DNA of 58,941 bases from Haloferax denitrificans ATCC 35960 (GCF_000337795.1 NZ_AOLP01000015.1:1-58941), one strand, 5' to 3'; positions 8,858-18,273 are shown, counted from the stretch's first letter. Numbers and translations are program-made. The notes: generated from the sequence alone by a model not told the origin.

Positions 8858-9239
8858 GCCTGAACCGTCGCGCGGTGGCGGAATTAGTATGGGTTCGCTA
8901 ACGGACTCAGGGTCGGTGACGGGAGACGGTTCCGACCGCTCGACTCGGCGGCCGAAGTGCGGTCGGCCGCCCGCGTCAGGGCGGGACCGCGCCGCCGCGC
9001 GCGAGCGCCGTCGGCGACTGAACTGTGGATTCGCACGCGCCCGACCGGATTCGATTCGTGAAAGTCGAGTAATCCGACGGTTTCGGGTCGGTTATCCACA
9101 GCATACCGGGGAGTTGGCGAAACCGTCGCCCCGGTCGGCCGACCTGTCGAGTCGGCGAGGCGGGCGCTCTCGACCGAAGAACAGTTCGGCGCGGTGCCGA
9201 GCGAGGCGACGCCTCGGGCGGCGCGGGCTGACCGCCGCC
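8858..9239. other. Intergenic region upstream of the ATP-grasp gene
   Basis: About 380 bases. I see no coding signal; frames that remain open are Arg-rich shadows of GC bias. The stretch presumably carries the promoter of the minus-strand ATP-grasp gene. No repeat or hairpin stood out. Confidence 0.3.
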
Positions 9240-9479
9240 TCAGAGCACGTCGTCGTCGAGGCCGCCGGGGTCGCCGGCGGTGTCGAAGAGGTTGTTCTGG
9301 GCGCTCTGGACGAAGTCGGACTGGACGCCGTCCTCGTCGTCGACGGGGGCACCGTAGGCGTCCATTCCCATCGAGAGGAGCTCTTCGACGGCCTGTTCTT
9401 CGCTGATGAACTCTTCGTCGACGAGCTGTTCGAACTCGACGAGCAGTTCGTCCGGGAGATTGACTTCTACGACGGGCAT
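9240..9479 (-). CDS. Small acidic ribbon-helix-helix-like protein
   Basis: The start is taken at the ATG at 9479 (79 residues, opening MPVVEVNLPDELLVEFEQLV). The frame is open upstream but the extension is not protein-like. An N-terminal beta-strand (VVEVNLP) followed by two helices matches the CopG/RHH layout, and the second helix region contains EEFISEEQAVEELLSMG. The tail is Asp/Gly-rich. Haloarchaeal genomes carry many small regulators of this type. With a gene starting divergently at 9676, it could act on the intervening 196 bases, but there is no direct evidence for this. Confidence 0.65.
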   Translation of the reverse strand: MPVVEVNLPDELLVEFEQLVDEEFISEEQAVEELLSMGMDAYGAPVDDEDGVQSDFVQSAQNNLFDTAGDPGGLDDDVL

Positions 9480-9675
9480 AGAGACGCGTTCGTGCTCGAC
9501 GTACTTGAGCGACCGGGTGTGAGTAATCGGGTGTTTCGGTCGCAATCGGTCGCCGCGACTGACACTCCGCGCCGCGCGCCGGTCACAACCGCGTGTCTTA
9601 TCAGTTCTCCGTCGGACCCTCAACGCGACGAGCGGCGGGGCGTCGATTTCCGACGTCCCGGACCGAGGGACCGAC

Positions 9676-10290
9676 GTGACACGCGATACAGATTCCACGA
9701 CCGACGAGGCCTCCGCTCCCGCCGAGAGCGACGCGCTCGGCTGGCTTCCGGAGCGCGTCGAACTGCCGAGCGACGAGTGGGTCATCTACCCGCTCGGCGA
9801 GCCGCGCCCGGCGAACTTCGCGCTCCGCTTCGAGAAGGCCGTCCCCGCGGTGCTCGTCGGTATCGACTCCGGCGACTCGCCGGGCGTGCACGTCCTCCCG
9901 CATCCGGACGGCCTCTCCGTGTCGGCCCGGTTCGGCGGCGTCGTCGACGACTCGGTCCGCGAGTTCGAGCCGCCGGCGTCCGACGCCGAGCGCGAGGCGG
10001 TCGCCGCGTGGGCCCAGACGTGGGTCGACCGCGTCGACGACCGGGCCGAGCGGGCGCGCATCCGGACGGCCTGCGCGCCGGTCCCGAACGCCGGCGACCG
10101 CGTCTCGCGGGCGCTGTTCGAGCACTTCGGGAGCGCGGACGCCGTCGCGGCCGCGGTGCTCGAACGGAACACCGCCGCGCTCAGGCGCGCGTCGGGCGTC
10201 GCCGAGCAGACCGCGGCCGACCTCGTCGTCCACTACGGCACCGACGCGGAGTGGGAGCACTACCGCCGCCACCGCGACGCCGCCCCGTGA
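9676..10290 (+). CDS. Conserved-type hypothetical protein with a C-terminal helix-hairpin-helix
   Basis: Starts at GTG and encodes 204 residues. I do not recognise the family. Residues about 25-100 look like a compact alpha/beta domain (LPSDEWVIYPLG, FEKAVPAVLVGID). Near residues 145-195 the pattern HFGSADAVAAAVLERNTAALRRASGV resembles a helix-hairpin-helix: the FGS.. and ..GV turns separate helices as in DNA-repair proteins. That would suggest nucleic-acid contact, but it is only a pattern by eye. The protein is acidic as expected for a haloarchaeon. A hairpin follows the stop. Confidence 0.6.
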   Translation: MTRDTDSTTDEASAPAESDALGWLPERVELPSDEWVIYPLGEPRPANFALRFEKAVPAVLVGIDSGDSPGVHVLPHPDGLSVSARFGGVVDDSVREFEPPASDAEREAVAAWAQTWVDRVDDRAERARIRTACAPVPNAGDRVSRALFEHFGSADAVAAAVLERNTAALRRASGVAEQTAADLVVHYGTDAEWEHYRRHRDAAP

Positions 10291-10291
10291 C

Positions 10292-10307
10292 TCAAGTCGC
10301 GATTTGA
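10292..10307 (+). terminator. Near-perfect palindrome after the stop codon
   Basis: TCAAGTCGCGATTTGA starts two bases after the TGA at 10288-10290 and is palindromic except for one base pair. It could be a hairpin limiting read-through from the upstream gene, or an operator for the lipoprotein gene starting 42 bases further on. No T-run follows. Confidence 0.3.
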
Positions 10308-10348
10308 CTCTCGCGTAGGGTTATTCCTGTCCGCGACGACTACTGGGT

Positions 10349-11068
10349 ATGTCCCTGACACGACGCACCCTTCTCGGTTCGACCGCCCTCCTCTCGTTCG
10401 GCCTCCTCGCCGGCTGTGTCGGCAACGGCGGCTCGGACGACGGCGCGACGACCGACGACGAACAGACGGACACGCCGACTGACGACCCCACGACCGACGA
10501 GCCGACGGACACGACAGACGACCTCCCGGACGGAAACGGCACCGACGACGGAGCCGGCGGCACCCGCCCGTCCGGCGGCCCCGGCATCTCGCTCGTCGGC
10601 GTCGACGACGCTCCCGACGTGCCGGTCGAACACGAAGTCGAGATAACCGAGGACCTCGCGACCGACGAGCACCCGCCGCAGGTCCGCATCACGCTGACGA
10701 ACACCGGCGACGAGACCGTCGAGGTCGGCGAGGGGAGAACGGTCTTCTTCCAGTACGTCTCGGACACGACGAGCGACCTCGTCTTCCTCCCCGCGGACGG
10801 CGAGTACCCCGCCGAGGCGGGCTGTTGGCGGCTCGAAGACCACATCGCCGTGACCGATGAGTACCGGATTCTCTCGCTCGAACCCGGCGAGTCGCGGTCG
10901 GAACTGGTGGACCTCTACGGCGTCGCCCAGTCCGAGGGCGACGAAGCGAGCTGTCTCCCGGTCGGCGAATTCCGCTTCGAGGCAAGCTTCGCCGTCGGCG
11001 GGCTCTCGGGGGCTTCCGACGACGAGAGACAGGAGGCGACGTGGGGCTTTTCGCTCACGCTGGAGTAG
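10349..11068 (+). CDS. Tat-type lipoprotein of unknown function
   Basis: 239 residues. The N-terminus MSLTRRTLLGSTALLSFGLLAGC has twin arginines, a hydrophobic core and a lipobox with Cys23, so it should be an exported lipoprotein. A Thr/Asp/Gly-rich linker runs to about residue 75. The remainder (80-239) has the strand spacing of an immunoglobulin-like or DUF-type beta-sandwich: PPQVRITLTNTGDETVEVGEG, then PGESRSELVDLYG, as seen in haloarchaeal proteins where a CARDB-like 'tendency of nonpolar' domain is present. Cys residues near 163 and 202 could form a disulfide. No enzymatic motif is seen. TTATT at 10320-10324 lies at about the right distance for a promoter with a short leader. Confidence 0.65.
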   Translation: MSLTRRTLLGSTALLSFGLLAGCVGNGGSDDGATTDDEQTDTPTDDPTTDEPTDTTDDLPDGNGTDDGAGGTRPSGGPGISLVGVDDAPDVPVEHEVEITEDLATDEHPPQVRITLTNTGDETVEVGEGRTVFFQYVSDTTSDLVFLPADGEYPAEAGCWRLEDHIAVTDEYRILSLEPGESRSELVDLYGVAQSEGDEASCLPVGEFRFEASFAVGGLSGASDDERQEATWGFSLTLE

Positions 11069-11083
11069 TCTCCCCGGTCGGCC

Positions 11084-11890
11084 TCAGAGCCCCGACTTGA
11101 GGATGAGGTTCTTCCCGAGGAGCACGTCGAGCGCGAGCGGCACGGCGACCGTGATGAGCATCAGCACCGTCGCCATCGCGTTAATCATCGGCGTGATGCT
11201 CGTGCGAACCATCGTGTAGATTTCGATGGGCGCGGTCGTCGTCGCCGGCTGGACCCAAAACTGGGTCGCGGTGAACTCGCCGAAGCTGATGACGAACGCG
11301 AGGAGCATCCCCGCGGCCAGCCCCGGCGCGATGAGCGGGAGCGTGACCTCGAAGAACGTCTCCAGTTCGTTCGCGCCGAGCGTCATCGCCGCCTCCTCGA
11401 CCGCCCGGTCGAACCCGTAGAGCTGTGCCCGGACGGTGACGAAGATGTACGGTAACACGAGCGTCGTGTGCCCGGCGATGAGAAGCAGGTAGCTCTTTTG
11501 CATCCCCATCCGCGTCAGGAAGGCCGTCAGCGCCACCCCGATGACGACCGGACTGATTATCATCGGCAGGAAGAGCACGCTCGAAAGCACGTTCTTTCCG
11601 GGGAACGACCGGCGGACGAAGCCGAGGGCGGTAATCGTGCCGACGACGCCGGCGCACACCGACGCGCCGAGCGCGACGATGAAACTGTTCGTGAGCGCCG
11701 ACAGCATCCGGTCGCTGTCGAGGAACGCCTCGTACCACGTGAGGCTCAGTCCCTCCGGCGGGAACGTCGGGTACTTCGAGGGCTGGAACGAGATGATGAC
11801 GACCGCGAGCAACGGAAACAGGAGGAACAGGTACACCAGTCCGGTCGTCCCCTTGACCGCGGCCCAGCCGAGTTCGTCGCGACTGCTCAT
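11084..11890 (-). CDS. ABC transporter permease, spermidine/putrescine type (PotC-like)
   Basis: The start is set at the ATG at 11890, whose ATGA overlaps the stop of the upstream permease (268 residues). Six hydrophobic helices are evident. The cytoplasmic EAA loop reads EEAAMTLGANELETFFEVTLPLI, with the conserved EAA, G and LP positions that dock on the ATPase. It forms the second half of the membrane channel with the gene just upstream. Family members of this length import polyamines, but also iron or other small ligands, so the substrate is inferred from neighbours (aminotransferases, aldehyde dehydrogenase). It is the last gene of a four-gene minus-strand operon (15226 down to 11084). 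Confidence 0.85.
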   Translation of the reverse strand: MSSRDELGWAAVKGTTGLVYLFLLFPLLAVVIISFQPSKYPTFPPEGLSLTWYEAFLDSDRMLSALTNSFIVALGASVCAGVVGTITALGFVRRSFPGKNVLSSVLFLPMIISPVVIGVALTAFLTRMGMQKSYLLLIAGHTTLVLPYIFVTVRAQLYGFDRAVEEAAMTLGANELETFFEVTLPLIAPGLAAGMLLAFVISFGEFTATQFWVQPATTTAPIEIYTMVRTSITPMINAMATVLMLITVAVPLALDVLLGKNLILKSGL

Positions 11891-12909
11891 TCCGCGCCAC
11901 CTCCGAACACGTCGTCGAGCCCGACGAACCTGTTGAACACGCTGATGAGGCCGAACAGGACGAACAGGTAGACGACGCCCATCGCGCTCGCCAGCGGCCA
12001 ATCGAGGTTCTGCCCGAACGTCGATTCGATGAGGTTCGCCACCATCGTGTTCGACGGTGCGCCGAGCAGTGCGGGGGCCATGTAGCTCCCGACCGAGAGG
12101 ATGAACACGAGAATCACGCCGGCGCTGACGCCCGGAAGCGTCAGGGGTAGCGTCACCTCGTAGAAGGAGCGGAGCGGCGTCGCGCCCATGGTCTTCGCGC
12201 TCTCGATGAGCGAGCTATCGATTTCGTTGACGCTGTTGTATATCGGGAGAATCATGAACGGCAAGAGCGCCTGCGTCAGCCCCGAGACGACGGCGAGTTC
12301 GGTGTAGAGAAAGCCGCTTGCTTCGATGCCGACCCACCCGAGCATCGACACGAGAAGTCCCTGATTGCCGAGGACGAGAATCCACGCGTAGTAGCGGATG
12401 ATGAGCGGCACCCAGAAGGGGAGCACGACGAGCAAGAGGAGCGCGGCCTTCCACTTCGTGACGGTCCGCCCGAGGAAGTACGCCGGGACGTACCCGAGCA
12501 AGAGCGCGCCGACCGTGACGAACACGCCGTACTTGAGCGACTGAAACAGAATCGTGAGATACAGGTTTTTGAACGTCAGCGAGGCGAGGTCGACGCTCTC
12601 GGTCAGGATGTACTCGTAGTTCGCGAGCGTGAACTCCTGGACGACGACGCCGCCCGCCCCGCGTTGCCAGAACGACAGCGACACGATGTACAGGAGGGGC
12701 GCAAAGAGGAACACCAGCATCCATCCGAGTCCGAACCCCGCCTGCACGGACGCGAACACGCGCTCTCGGCCCGTGATGCGGTCGAACACGCCCGTGACCG
12801 CGTCGGAGCGAAGGACGGCCGTTCGGAGCCCGAACACCCGCTCTCTGAGTTCGCCACCCTCGGCTGACGATGTGCGAACGCCGCCCGTTGACTCCTGTTC
12901 GTTGCTCAT
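11887..12909 (-). CDS. ABC transporter permease, spermidine/putrescine type (PotB-like)
   Basis: 340 residues. An N-terminal cytoplasmic extension of about 50 residues precedes six membrane helices, beginning with FGLGWMLVFLFAPLLYIVSLSFW. The EAA-type loop reads IESAKTMGATPLRSFYEVTLPL and contacts the nucleotide-binding subunit. It overlaps both neighbours by four bases (ATGA at each junction), which implies translational coupling: its start overlaps the stop of the ATPase gene and its stop overlaps the start of the PotC-like gene. It should be the first permease half of the importer. Confidence 0.87.
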   Translation of the reverse strand: MSNEQESTGGVRTSSAEGGELRERVFGLRTAVLRSDAVTGVFDRITGRERVFASVQAGFGLGWMLVFLFAPLLYIVSLSFWQRGAGGVVVQEFTLANYEYILTESVDLASLTFKNLYLTILFQSLKYGVFVTVGALLLGYVPAYFLGRTVTKWKAALLLLVVLPFWVPLIIRYYAWILVLGNQGLLVSMLGWVGIEASGFLYTELAVVSGLTQALLPFMILPIYNSVNEIDSSLIESAKTMGATPLRSFYEVTLPLTLPGVSAGVILVFILSVGSYMAPALLGAPSNTMVANLIESTFGQNLDWPLASAMGVVYLFVLFGLISVFNRFVGLDDVFGGGAE

Positions 12910-13994
12910 GCCGGCTCTCCGTTCGAGGCGTCCTCGACGAGGAGCAGTTTCTCTTCGGGAATCGTGATGAACACCTCGTCGCCCGACCCGTACTCGCCGA
13001 CGTTGGTAAAGCCGTGTTCGGCGACGGTAATCTCCTCGCCCGTCGCGAGCGTACAGAAGAACAGCGTCTTCTCGCCGAGGTAGCTCACCGTCGTCACCGT
13101 CGCGGACAGTTCGTTGGCCGCGCCGGTCGGCGTCTTCGAGATGCTGAGTTTCTCCGCGCGGAGGAACGCCAGCGCCGGCGTGTCATGGGTCAGATTGCTC
13201 TCGCCCGATTCCAGCGACAGCCCCGAGTCGGTCCGGAGCGTGACGCCGTCGTCGTCGGCCGTGACGGTCCCCGAGAGCTTCGTGGACTGGCCGATGAACT
13301 CGCCGACGAACTCGGACTGCGGGTTCTCGTAGATTTCGAGCGGGCTCCCCTGTTGGGACAGTTCGCCCTGGTCGAGGACGATGACGCGGTCCGAAAGCGA
13401 GAACGCCTCCGTCTGGTCGTGGGTGACGTAAATCGTCGTGATGCCGATTTCCTCTTGGATGCGCTCTAACTCGATTCGCATCTGCTGTCTGAGGACGCGG
13501 TCGAGCGCGGAGAGCGGTTCGTCCATCAGGAGGACGTTCGGCTCGAAGACGAGCGCGCGGGCGAGCGCGACGCGCTGTTGTTGCCCGCCGGAGAGCTCGG
13601 TCGGCGAGCGGTCCATCGTCCCCGGAAGCCGGACCATTTCGAGCGCGTCGGCGACGCGTTCGCGTCGTTCCGCCTTGTCGACGCCGCGCATCTTCAGCGG
13701 GAAGCCGACGTTCTCACCCACCGTCTTGTGCGGGAACAGCGCGTAGTGCTGAAACACCATGCCGATGTCGCGCTCGTAGGCCGGCTGTTTCGTCACGTCT
13801 TCCCCACCGATTTCGATGGTCCCCTCGGTCGGGGTTTCCAGCCCGGCTATCATCCGAAGCGTCGTCGTCTTGCCACACCCAGAGGGGCCGAGAAGCGAGA
13901 CGAACTCGCCGCGCTCGGCTTCGAAACTGACGTCCTTGACGGCGCGAACGTCGCCGAACGTCTTCGTCACACCGGAAATTTGTACGTAGCTCAT
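12906..13994 (-). CDS. ABC transporter ATP-binding protein, PotA-like
   Basis: 362 residues with a complete nucleotide-binding domain: Walker A GPSGCGKTT at 36-44, Q-loop VFQHYALFPHK near 80-90, signature LSGGQ at 134-138, Walker B LLMDE at 155-159 and the switch His in YVTHDQTEA near 190. The C-terminal third (about 245-355) is the TOBE/OB-type regulatory domain found in PotA, UgpC and FbpC subunits, with FLRAEKLSISK and SYLGEKTLFF segments. It hydrolyses ATP on the cytoplasmic face to drive import through the two permeases. It lies 50 bases downstream of the binding-protein gene in the same operon. Confidence 0.88.
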   Translation of the reverse strand: MSYVQISGVTKTFGDVRAVKDVSFEAERGEFVSLLGPSGCGKTTTLRMIAGLETPTEGTIEIGGEDVTKQPAYERDIGMVFQHYALFPHKTVGENVGFPLKMRGVDKAERRERVADALEMVRLPGTMDRSPTELSGGQQQRVALARALVFEPNVLLMDEPLSALDRVLRQQMRIELERIQEEIGITTIYVTHDQTEAFSLSDRVIVLDQGELSQQGSPLEIYENPQSEFVGEFIGQSTKLSGTVTADDDGVTLRTDSGLSLESGESNLTHDTPALAFLRAEKLSISKTPTGAANELSATVTTVSYLGEKTLFFCTLATGEEITVAEHGFTNVGEYGSGDEVFITIPEEKLLLVEDASNGEPA

Positions 13995-14044
13995 AGTTGT
14001 GTCGGGGTCAATTTATATTGAAATAACCAGCTGTCGTCGACAGC

Positions 14045-15226
14045 TCAGTAGTTCCCAAGTTTGATCTGTTCGAACGTCCGGGACCACTCCTGCTGGTGTT
14101 CGTTCTTGAACGCCTGGTCTTGGAACGTGAGTCGCTCGCCGCCGGAGGGGTCGAAGTCGGGAAGCGCCTCGACGTCGCTCGACGTGGCCTCGGTGGCCGG
14201 CGGGTAGCCGATGTCCGGCGCGAGGTTCGTGATGACGTCGTCGCGGTAGGCGAACTCGATGAACTTCTCTGCGGTGTAGCGGTTCTTCGACCCCTTGGCG
14301 ATTGCGAGCGTGTCCGTGAACCCGTAGGCGCCTTCCTCCGGAATCCCGTACTTGAGGTTGTCGTAGCCCTCGTCCTGCAGTGAGAGGATGCGGCCACCCC
14401 ACGCCTCGCCGACGTACGCCGTCTCGTTGGAGAAAAGCGACGTGAGTTCCTGCCCGCTCGTCCAGTACTTCTTGACGAGTTCGTGCTGTTCGGCCATCGC
14501 GTCGTACACCTGTTTGACGCCCTCCTCGTAGGACCCGGCGTCACCCACCATCTCGTTGGGGTCCATCCCGAGTTTGAGCGCGGTCGTGAACACCCGGACG
14601 TACGGCACGCCCTCGATGGCGACTTGCCCCGCGAACTCCTCGTCGAACGCGAGGTCCCACGAGAGGCCGTTTGAGTCGTCCACGTAGTCGCTGTTGTAGC
14701 CCATCCCGATGGTCCCGTAGTACAGCGGCGCGACGTGGGTGCTCTCTCCGGGGTCGACGCTGAAGTCCTCGAACACGGGCATCAGGTTCGACCACGTCTC
14801 GATGTTTTCGAGGCGGAGCGGTTCGACGAGGCCCTGCTTGGCCGCCGCGTAGGACGTGGCCGTCGACGGCATGATGACGTCGTACGAGCCCTCGGGGCTG
14901 GACCGCACGTTGGCCAGCATCTTGTCCTGGCCGCCGAAACTCGACTGCTTCACCGTGACGCCGTACTCCTCTTCGAACGGCTCGATGACGTGCTCGTTGA
15001 GCGCCTCCTGGGTCGACCCGCCCCACGAGTAGAAGTTCAGCGTGTCCGACAGCTCTTCGCTTTCGGCGGTCGTCTCCGTCTCGTCCGTCTCGGCTCCGTC
15101 GCTCGCGGTTGTCTCAGCCGTTCCGCCGCTCCCGTCTCCGGTACACCCTGCCAACGCCGCGGAACCGACCGTCGCCGAAGCCCCAGTCGCCTTGAGGAAC
15201 GAGCGCCGGTTGAGTTTCTCTATCAT
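14045..15226 (-). CDS. ABC transporter substrate-binding lipoprotein, PotD-like
   Basis: 393 residues. The N-terminus contains LNRRSFLKATGASATVGSAALAGC, a Tat motif followed by a lipobox with the lipidated Cys near residue 28. An acidic Thr/Glu linker leads into the periplasmic-type binding fold with the family opening LNFYSWGGSTQEALNEHVI near 63 and SYDVIMPSTATSYAAAKQGL near 118. This matches type-2 binding proteins for spermidine/putrescine. The acidic ligand pocket residues cannot be confirmed by eye, so the ligand is not proven. It is the first gene of the operon, preceded by a long A/T-rich promoter region. Confidence 0.85.
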   Translation of the reverse strand: MIEKLNRRSFLKATGASATVGSAALAGCTGDGSGGTAETTASDGAETDETETTAESEELSDTLNFYSWGGSTQEALNEHVIEPFEEEYGVTVKQSSFGGQDKMLANVRSSPEGSYDVIMPSTATSYAAAKQGLVEPLRLENIETWSNLMPVFEDFSVDPGESTHVAPLYYGTIGMGYNSDYVDDSNGLSWDLAFDEEFAGQVAIEGVPYVRVFTTALKLGMDPNEMVGDAGSYEEGVKQVYDAMAEQHELVKKYWTSGQELTSLFSNETAYVGEAWGGRILSLQDEGYDNLKYGIPEEGAYGFTDTLAIAKGSKNRYTAEKFIEFAYRDDVITNLAPDIGYPPATEATSSDVEALPDFDPSGGERLTFQDQAFKNEHQQEWSRTFEQIKLGNY

Positions 15227-15657
15227 GCTACGTCGAGCAATCTCAGTAACATCACTTAAAATTTTCGCGCTAGAGTGGACCCAATAGAATAAAACGAACT
15301 CTAATTAGCTTGAATTCTAAAAACAGGCGCTGAATAATGTAACTCATTGAATATTGCGTGAGAAAAACACGTTCGATGGTGGCGAGTGCCGTCAGTCTCC
15401 GATTTCAGGGCCTTTCGCCTCGAACCCGGGTTTCGAGCGTTCTGTCTCGTGCAACAGTTGGACACACGCAGTTTGATAGGTACTCGTATTCTGGGCTCGC
15501 TCAGTTATGTATCGTGTCGGTCACGCGGTGAAAATCGGAGGAATTGTTAACTAATCCGGCGTGTAGTTCGTGGACCGTTCGTCAAACGAGCCACAGGTAC
15601 TGACGTGATGTGCGGGCAACGCCGTGCGGCGCTCCGGTCGCCGACCGCCGCGACCCC
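15227..15657. promoter_or_regulatory. Promoter region of the polyamine-type ABC operon
   Basis: A 431-base gap between the importer operon and the M20 gene, with no coding signal. The part 15250-15360 is markedly A/T-rich. On the minus strand AAAATTTTAAG (15255-15265) is a good TATA candidate about 30-40 bases upstream of the ATG at 15226. Further upstream, CTAATTAG followed by GAATTC (15301-15320) resembles AATT-rich elements before other units of this catabolic block. Confidence 0.5.
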
Positions 15658-16926
15658 TCACTCGATAATTCGCCGCGTCGCGTCGGCGACGAGGCGCGCC
15701 GTCTCGACGACCTCGTCGACGAGGACGTACTCTCCGGTCCCGTGGACGTTCGCCCCGTCGGGACCGGCGATGACCGTCGGAATCCCGGCGCGTCCACCGA
15801 GGTGGTTGAAGTCGCCGATGCTCGAAAAGTACCCCACGTCCGGGTCGACGCCACGGCGCGTCCGCACGCTCTCGAAGAACGGCGCGACGAGCGGGTGCGT
15901 CTCGTCTGTCACGTACGGTTGGAAGTACATGTCCGGGTCGGGCGTCTCGCGGAGCGAGATGTCGACCTCGCTGTCGAGGTCGAGGCGGTCGGCCACGCGC
16001 CGGGCGTCCGCGAGGACCGATACCGCAGTCTCGCCGGGGACGACGTGTCGGTCGATTTCGAGCGTACAGCGGTCGGGGACCGAAAGCGGTTCGCCGCCGC
16101 CCTCGATGGACAGCAGACAGGTCGACCCGGAGCCGAGTTTCGGGTGTCGGCCGAGGTCCATCTCGTCGATGGCCGCGGCCAGTCGCGCCGCGTCGAGCGC
16201 CGCGTTCACGCCCCGTTCGGGCTGAGAGCCGTGTGCGGCGGTCCCGGTGACGGTAATCTCGTAGAGGAACCGACCGCGAGCGCCGAGGACGAGCGCGGGG
16301 TTCTCGATGTCTCCCTGCGTAATCATCGGCGCTGGCTCGGTCACGACGGCGATGTCGCAGTCGTCGACGACGCCGTCTCGAATCAGGGCGTCGGTCCCGA
16401 GTCCGAACGGACCCTCCTCGTCGACGACGGCGGTCAAGACCACGTCGCCCCGGTAGTCACCGGCGGCGAGCGCCTCGAAGGCGACGAGTATCGCGGCGAG
16501 TCCGCCCTTCATGTCGCACGCGCCCTGCCCGTAGAGCTTCCCGTCCTCGATGCGCCCGGAAGTCGGGTCTTCGGTCCATCCCTCGACGTGCTGGACGGTG
16601 TCCATGTGGCCGTTCAGGAGGACTGTCGGCGCGTCGGGGTCGGTTCCCTCGACGCGAGCGACGACGTTGTCGCCCTCGAAGCCGGTGATATCGGGCTCGC
16701 TGACGCGGTGGTACTCGGGGTCGAGACCGCGGGCGTCCAACCAGTCGTGGATGTAGTCGGCGATTTCGGCCTCCTCGAAGAACGGACTCGGAATCCGAAC
16801 GAGTTCTCGCAGGAGGTCGATAGTCGCGTCGGCGTCGATGCGGTCGGCGGCGTCGGCTTCGACGCTGGCGACCCCTTCGGCCTCGACGCCGGAGGTTCCG
16901 TCGTCGGGTGTCTGCTCTGAAACCAT
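15658..16926 (-). CDS. M20 family metallopeptidase (acetylornithine deacetylase / succinyl-diaminopimelate desuccinylase type)
   Basis: 422 residues. All dinuclear zinc-site elements are visible: GHMDT with His107 and Asp109, ACDMKGG with bridging Asp138, the general-base and metal Glu pair in VVDEEG (170-171), VTEPA with Glu197, and a C-terminal VHGTGEYV His near 394. The dimerisation domain is inserted at about 210-320, with TAAHGSQPERGVNA. These enzymes hydrolyse N-acyl amino acids, typically removing an acetyl or succinyl group. The start lies nine bases after the stop of the class III aminotransferase, so the two are co-transcribed. That suggests deacylation of an N-acylated amine or amino acid before or after transamination. 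Length and motifs are normal; the substrate is unassigned. Confidence 0.85.
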   Translation of the reverse strand: MVSEQTPDDGTSGVEAEGVASVEADAADRIDADATIDLLRELVRIPSPFFEEAEIADYIHDWLDARGLDPEYHRVSEPDITGFEGDNVVARVEGTDPDAPTVLLNGHMDTVQHVEGWTEDPTSGRIEDGKLYGQGACDMKGGLAAILVAFEALAAGDYRGDVVLTAVVDEEGPFGLGTDALIRDGVVDDCDIAVVTEPAPMITQGDIENPALVLGARGRFLYEITVTGTAAHGSQPERGVNAALDAARLAAAIDEMDLGRHPKLGSGSTCLLSIEGGGEPLSVPDRCTLEIDRHVVPGETAVSVLADARRVADRLDLDSEVDISLRETPDPDMYFQPYVTDETHPLVAPFFESVRTRRGVDPDVGYFSSIGDFNHLGGRAGIPTVIAGPDGANVHGTGEYVLVDEVVETARLVADATRRIIE

Positions 16927-16935
16927 CCCGGACGG

Positions 16936-18273
16936 CTACTCCAGCGCGTCCGCGAGCGCGTCGCCGAAGAGCTCGACGCCGGTCGTCGCCTGCGCCTTCG
17001 TGATGGTGAGCGGCGGCGCGAACCGGACAGTGCTCTCGCCGCAGGGGAGAATCATCAGGCCGTGTTCCCACGCGGTGTGCATGACCGCCTCCGAGAGGTC
17101 GCCGTCGGGGTCGCCCGTCTCGGGGTCGACGAACTCAGCGCCAATCATCAGCCCGAGCCCCCGAACGTCGTCGATGTGCGGGTACTCCTCGGCGAGCGCC
17201 CGGAGTTCGCGCTGGAGGTGCGCTCCGACCTCGGTCGAGTTTTCGAGGAGGTTCTCCTCTTCGATGACGTCGATGACCGCGTTCGAGGCGGCGGCGACGA
17301 CCGGGTTGCCGTGGTAGGTGCTCGCGTGCGTTCCCGCGCCCCACGTCATGACGTCCTCTTTGGCGACCATCGCCGACATCGGCAGGCCGTTGGCGATGCC
17401 CTTGCCCATCAGCGTGATGTCGGGTTCGACGCCCCAGTTGTCCATGCCGAACCACTCGCCCGTCCGCCCGAAGCCGGCCTGCACCTCGTCGGCGATGAGG
17501 AGGATGCCGTGGTCGTCGGCGAATTCGCGGAGGCGCTCGTGGAAGCCTTCCGGCGGGACGACGTAGCCGCCTTCGCCCTGCACCGGTTCGACGACGATGC
17601 CGGCGATTTCGTCCACCGGCACCCGGGTCCGAAGCAGGTCTTCGAGCGCGTCGAACGTCGCCCGCATCGCCGCCTCGTCGCCGCCGTACTTCGAGGGCTT
17701 CGGGAACGGGATGTGGTCGACGCCGGGCACGAGGGGACCGAACCCGCGTTTGTACTTGGTCTTGCTCGCGGTGAGCGAGAGCGCGCCCATCGTCCGCCCG
17801 TGGAACGCGCCCTCGAACGCGATGAACCGGTGACGACCCGTGTGGTGACGGGCCAGTTTCATGCCCGCTTCGACCGCCTCGGCCCCGCTGTTCCCGAAGA
17901 ACACCTTCTTCGGGGAGTCGCCGGGCGCGATGGCTTCGAGGCGCTCGGCGAGGCGCGTCGGCTCCGGCGAGTAGTAGTCGCAGAACGCGGGGTGGATGAG
18001 CGAGTCGAGCTGGTCTTTCGCCGCCTCGGCGACCTTCGGATGCCGGTGGCCGACGTTCGTCACGGCGATGCCGCTCGCGAAGTCCCAGAACGTGTTGCCG
18101 TCGACGTCGGTCACGGTCAGCCCCTGTGCGCTCTCCACGGCGAGCGGATAGGCACGCGGCGAACTGGGCGAGATAACGTCGCCGTCCGCCTCGACGAGGG
18201 CTCTCGCGTTGGGTCCGGGAAGCTCCGTCACGATGTTCGGCCCGTCGACCGAACGGTTGTCTTGCTTGCTCAT
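16936..18273 (-). CDS. Class III PLP-dependent aminotransferase (ornithine/4-aminobutyrate type)
   Basis: The start is taken at the ATG at 18273 (445 residues), preceded by an A/T-rich promoter. PLP-fold markers: NSGAEAVEAGMKLA near 120, FHGRTMGALSLT near 150, LIADEVQAGFGRTG near 245 with the cofactor Asp, and MGKGIANGLPMSA near 290 containing the Schiff-base Lys. The C-terminus has the FAPPLTI segment. The length and the VEPVQGEGGY motif match haloarchaeal proteins usually named 4-aminobutyrate or acetylornithine aminotransferases. Archaeal relatives also include ornithine aminotransferases and amino-acid racemases, so the exact reaction is open. It is first in a two-gene unit with the M20 enzyme and divergent from the Lrp gene. 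Confidence 0.87.
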   Translation of the reverse strand: MSKQDNRSVDGPNIVTELPGPNARALVEADGDVISPSSPRAYPLAVESAQGLTVTDVDGNTFWDFASGIAVTNVGHRHPKVAEAAKDQLDSLIHPAFCDYYSPEPTRLAERLEAIAPGDSPKKVFFGNSGAEAVEAGMKLARHHTGRHRFIAFEGAFHGRTMGALSLTASKTKYKRGFGPLVPGVDHIPFPKPSKYGGDEAAMRATFDALEDLLRTRVPVDEIAGIVVEPVQGEGGYVVPPEGFHERLREFADDHGILLIADEVQAGFGRTGEWFGMDNWGVEPDITLMGKGIANGLPMSAMVAKEDVMTWGAGTHASTYHGNPVVAAASNAVIDVIEEENLLENSTEVGAHLQRELRALAEEYPHIDDVRGLGLMIGAEFVDPETGDPDGDLSEAVMHTAWEHGLMILPCGESTVRFAPPLTITKAQATTGVELFGDALADALE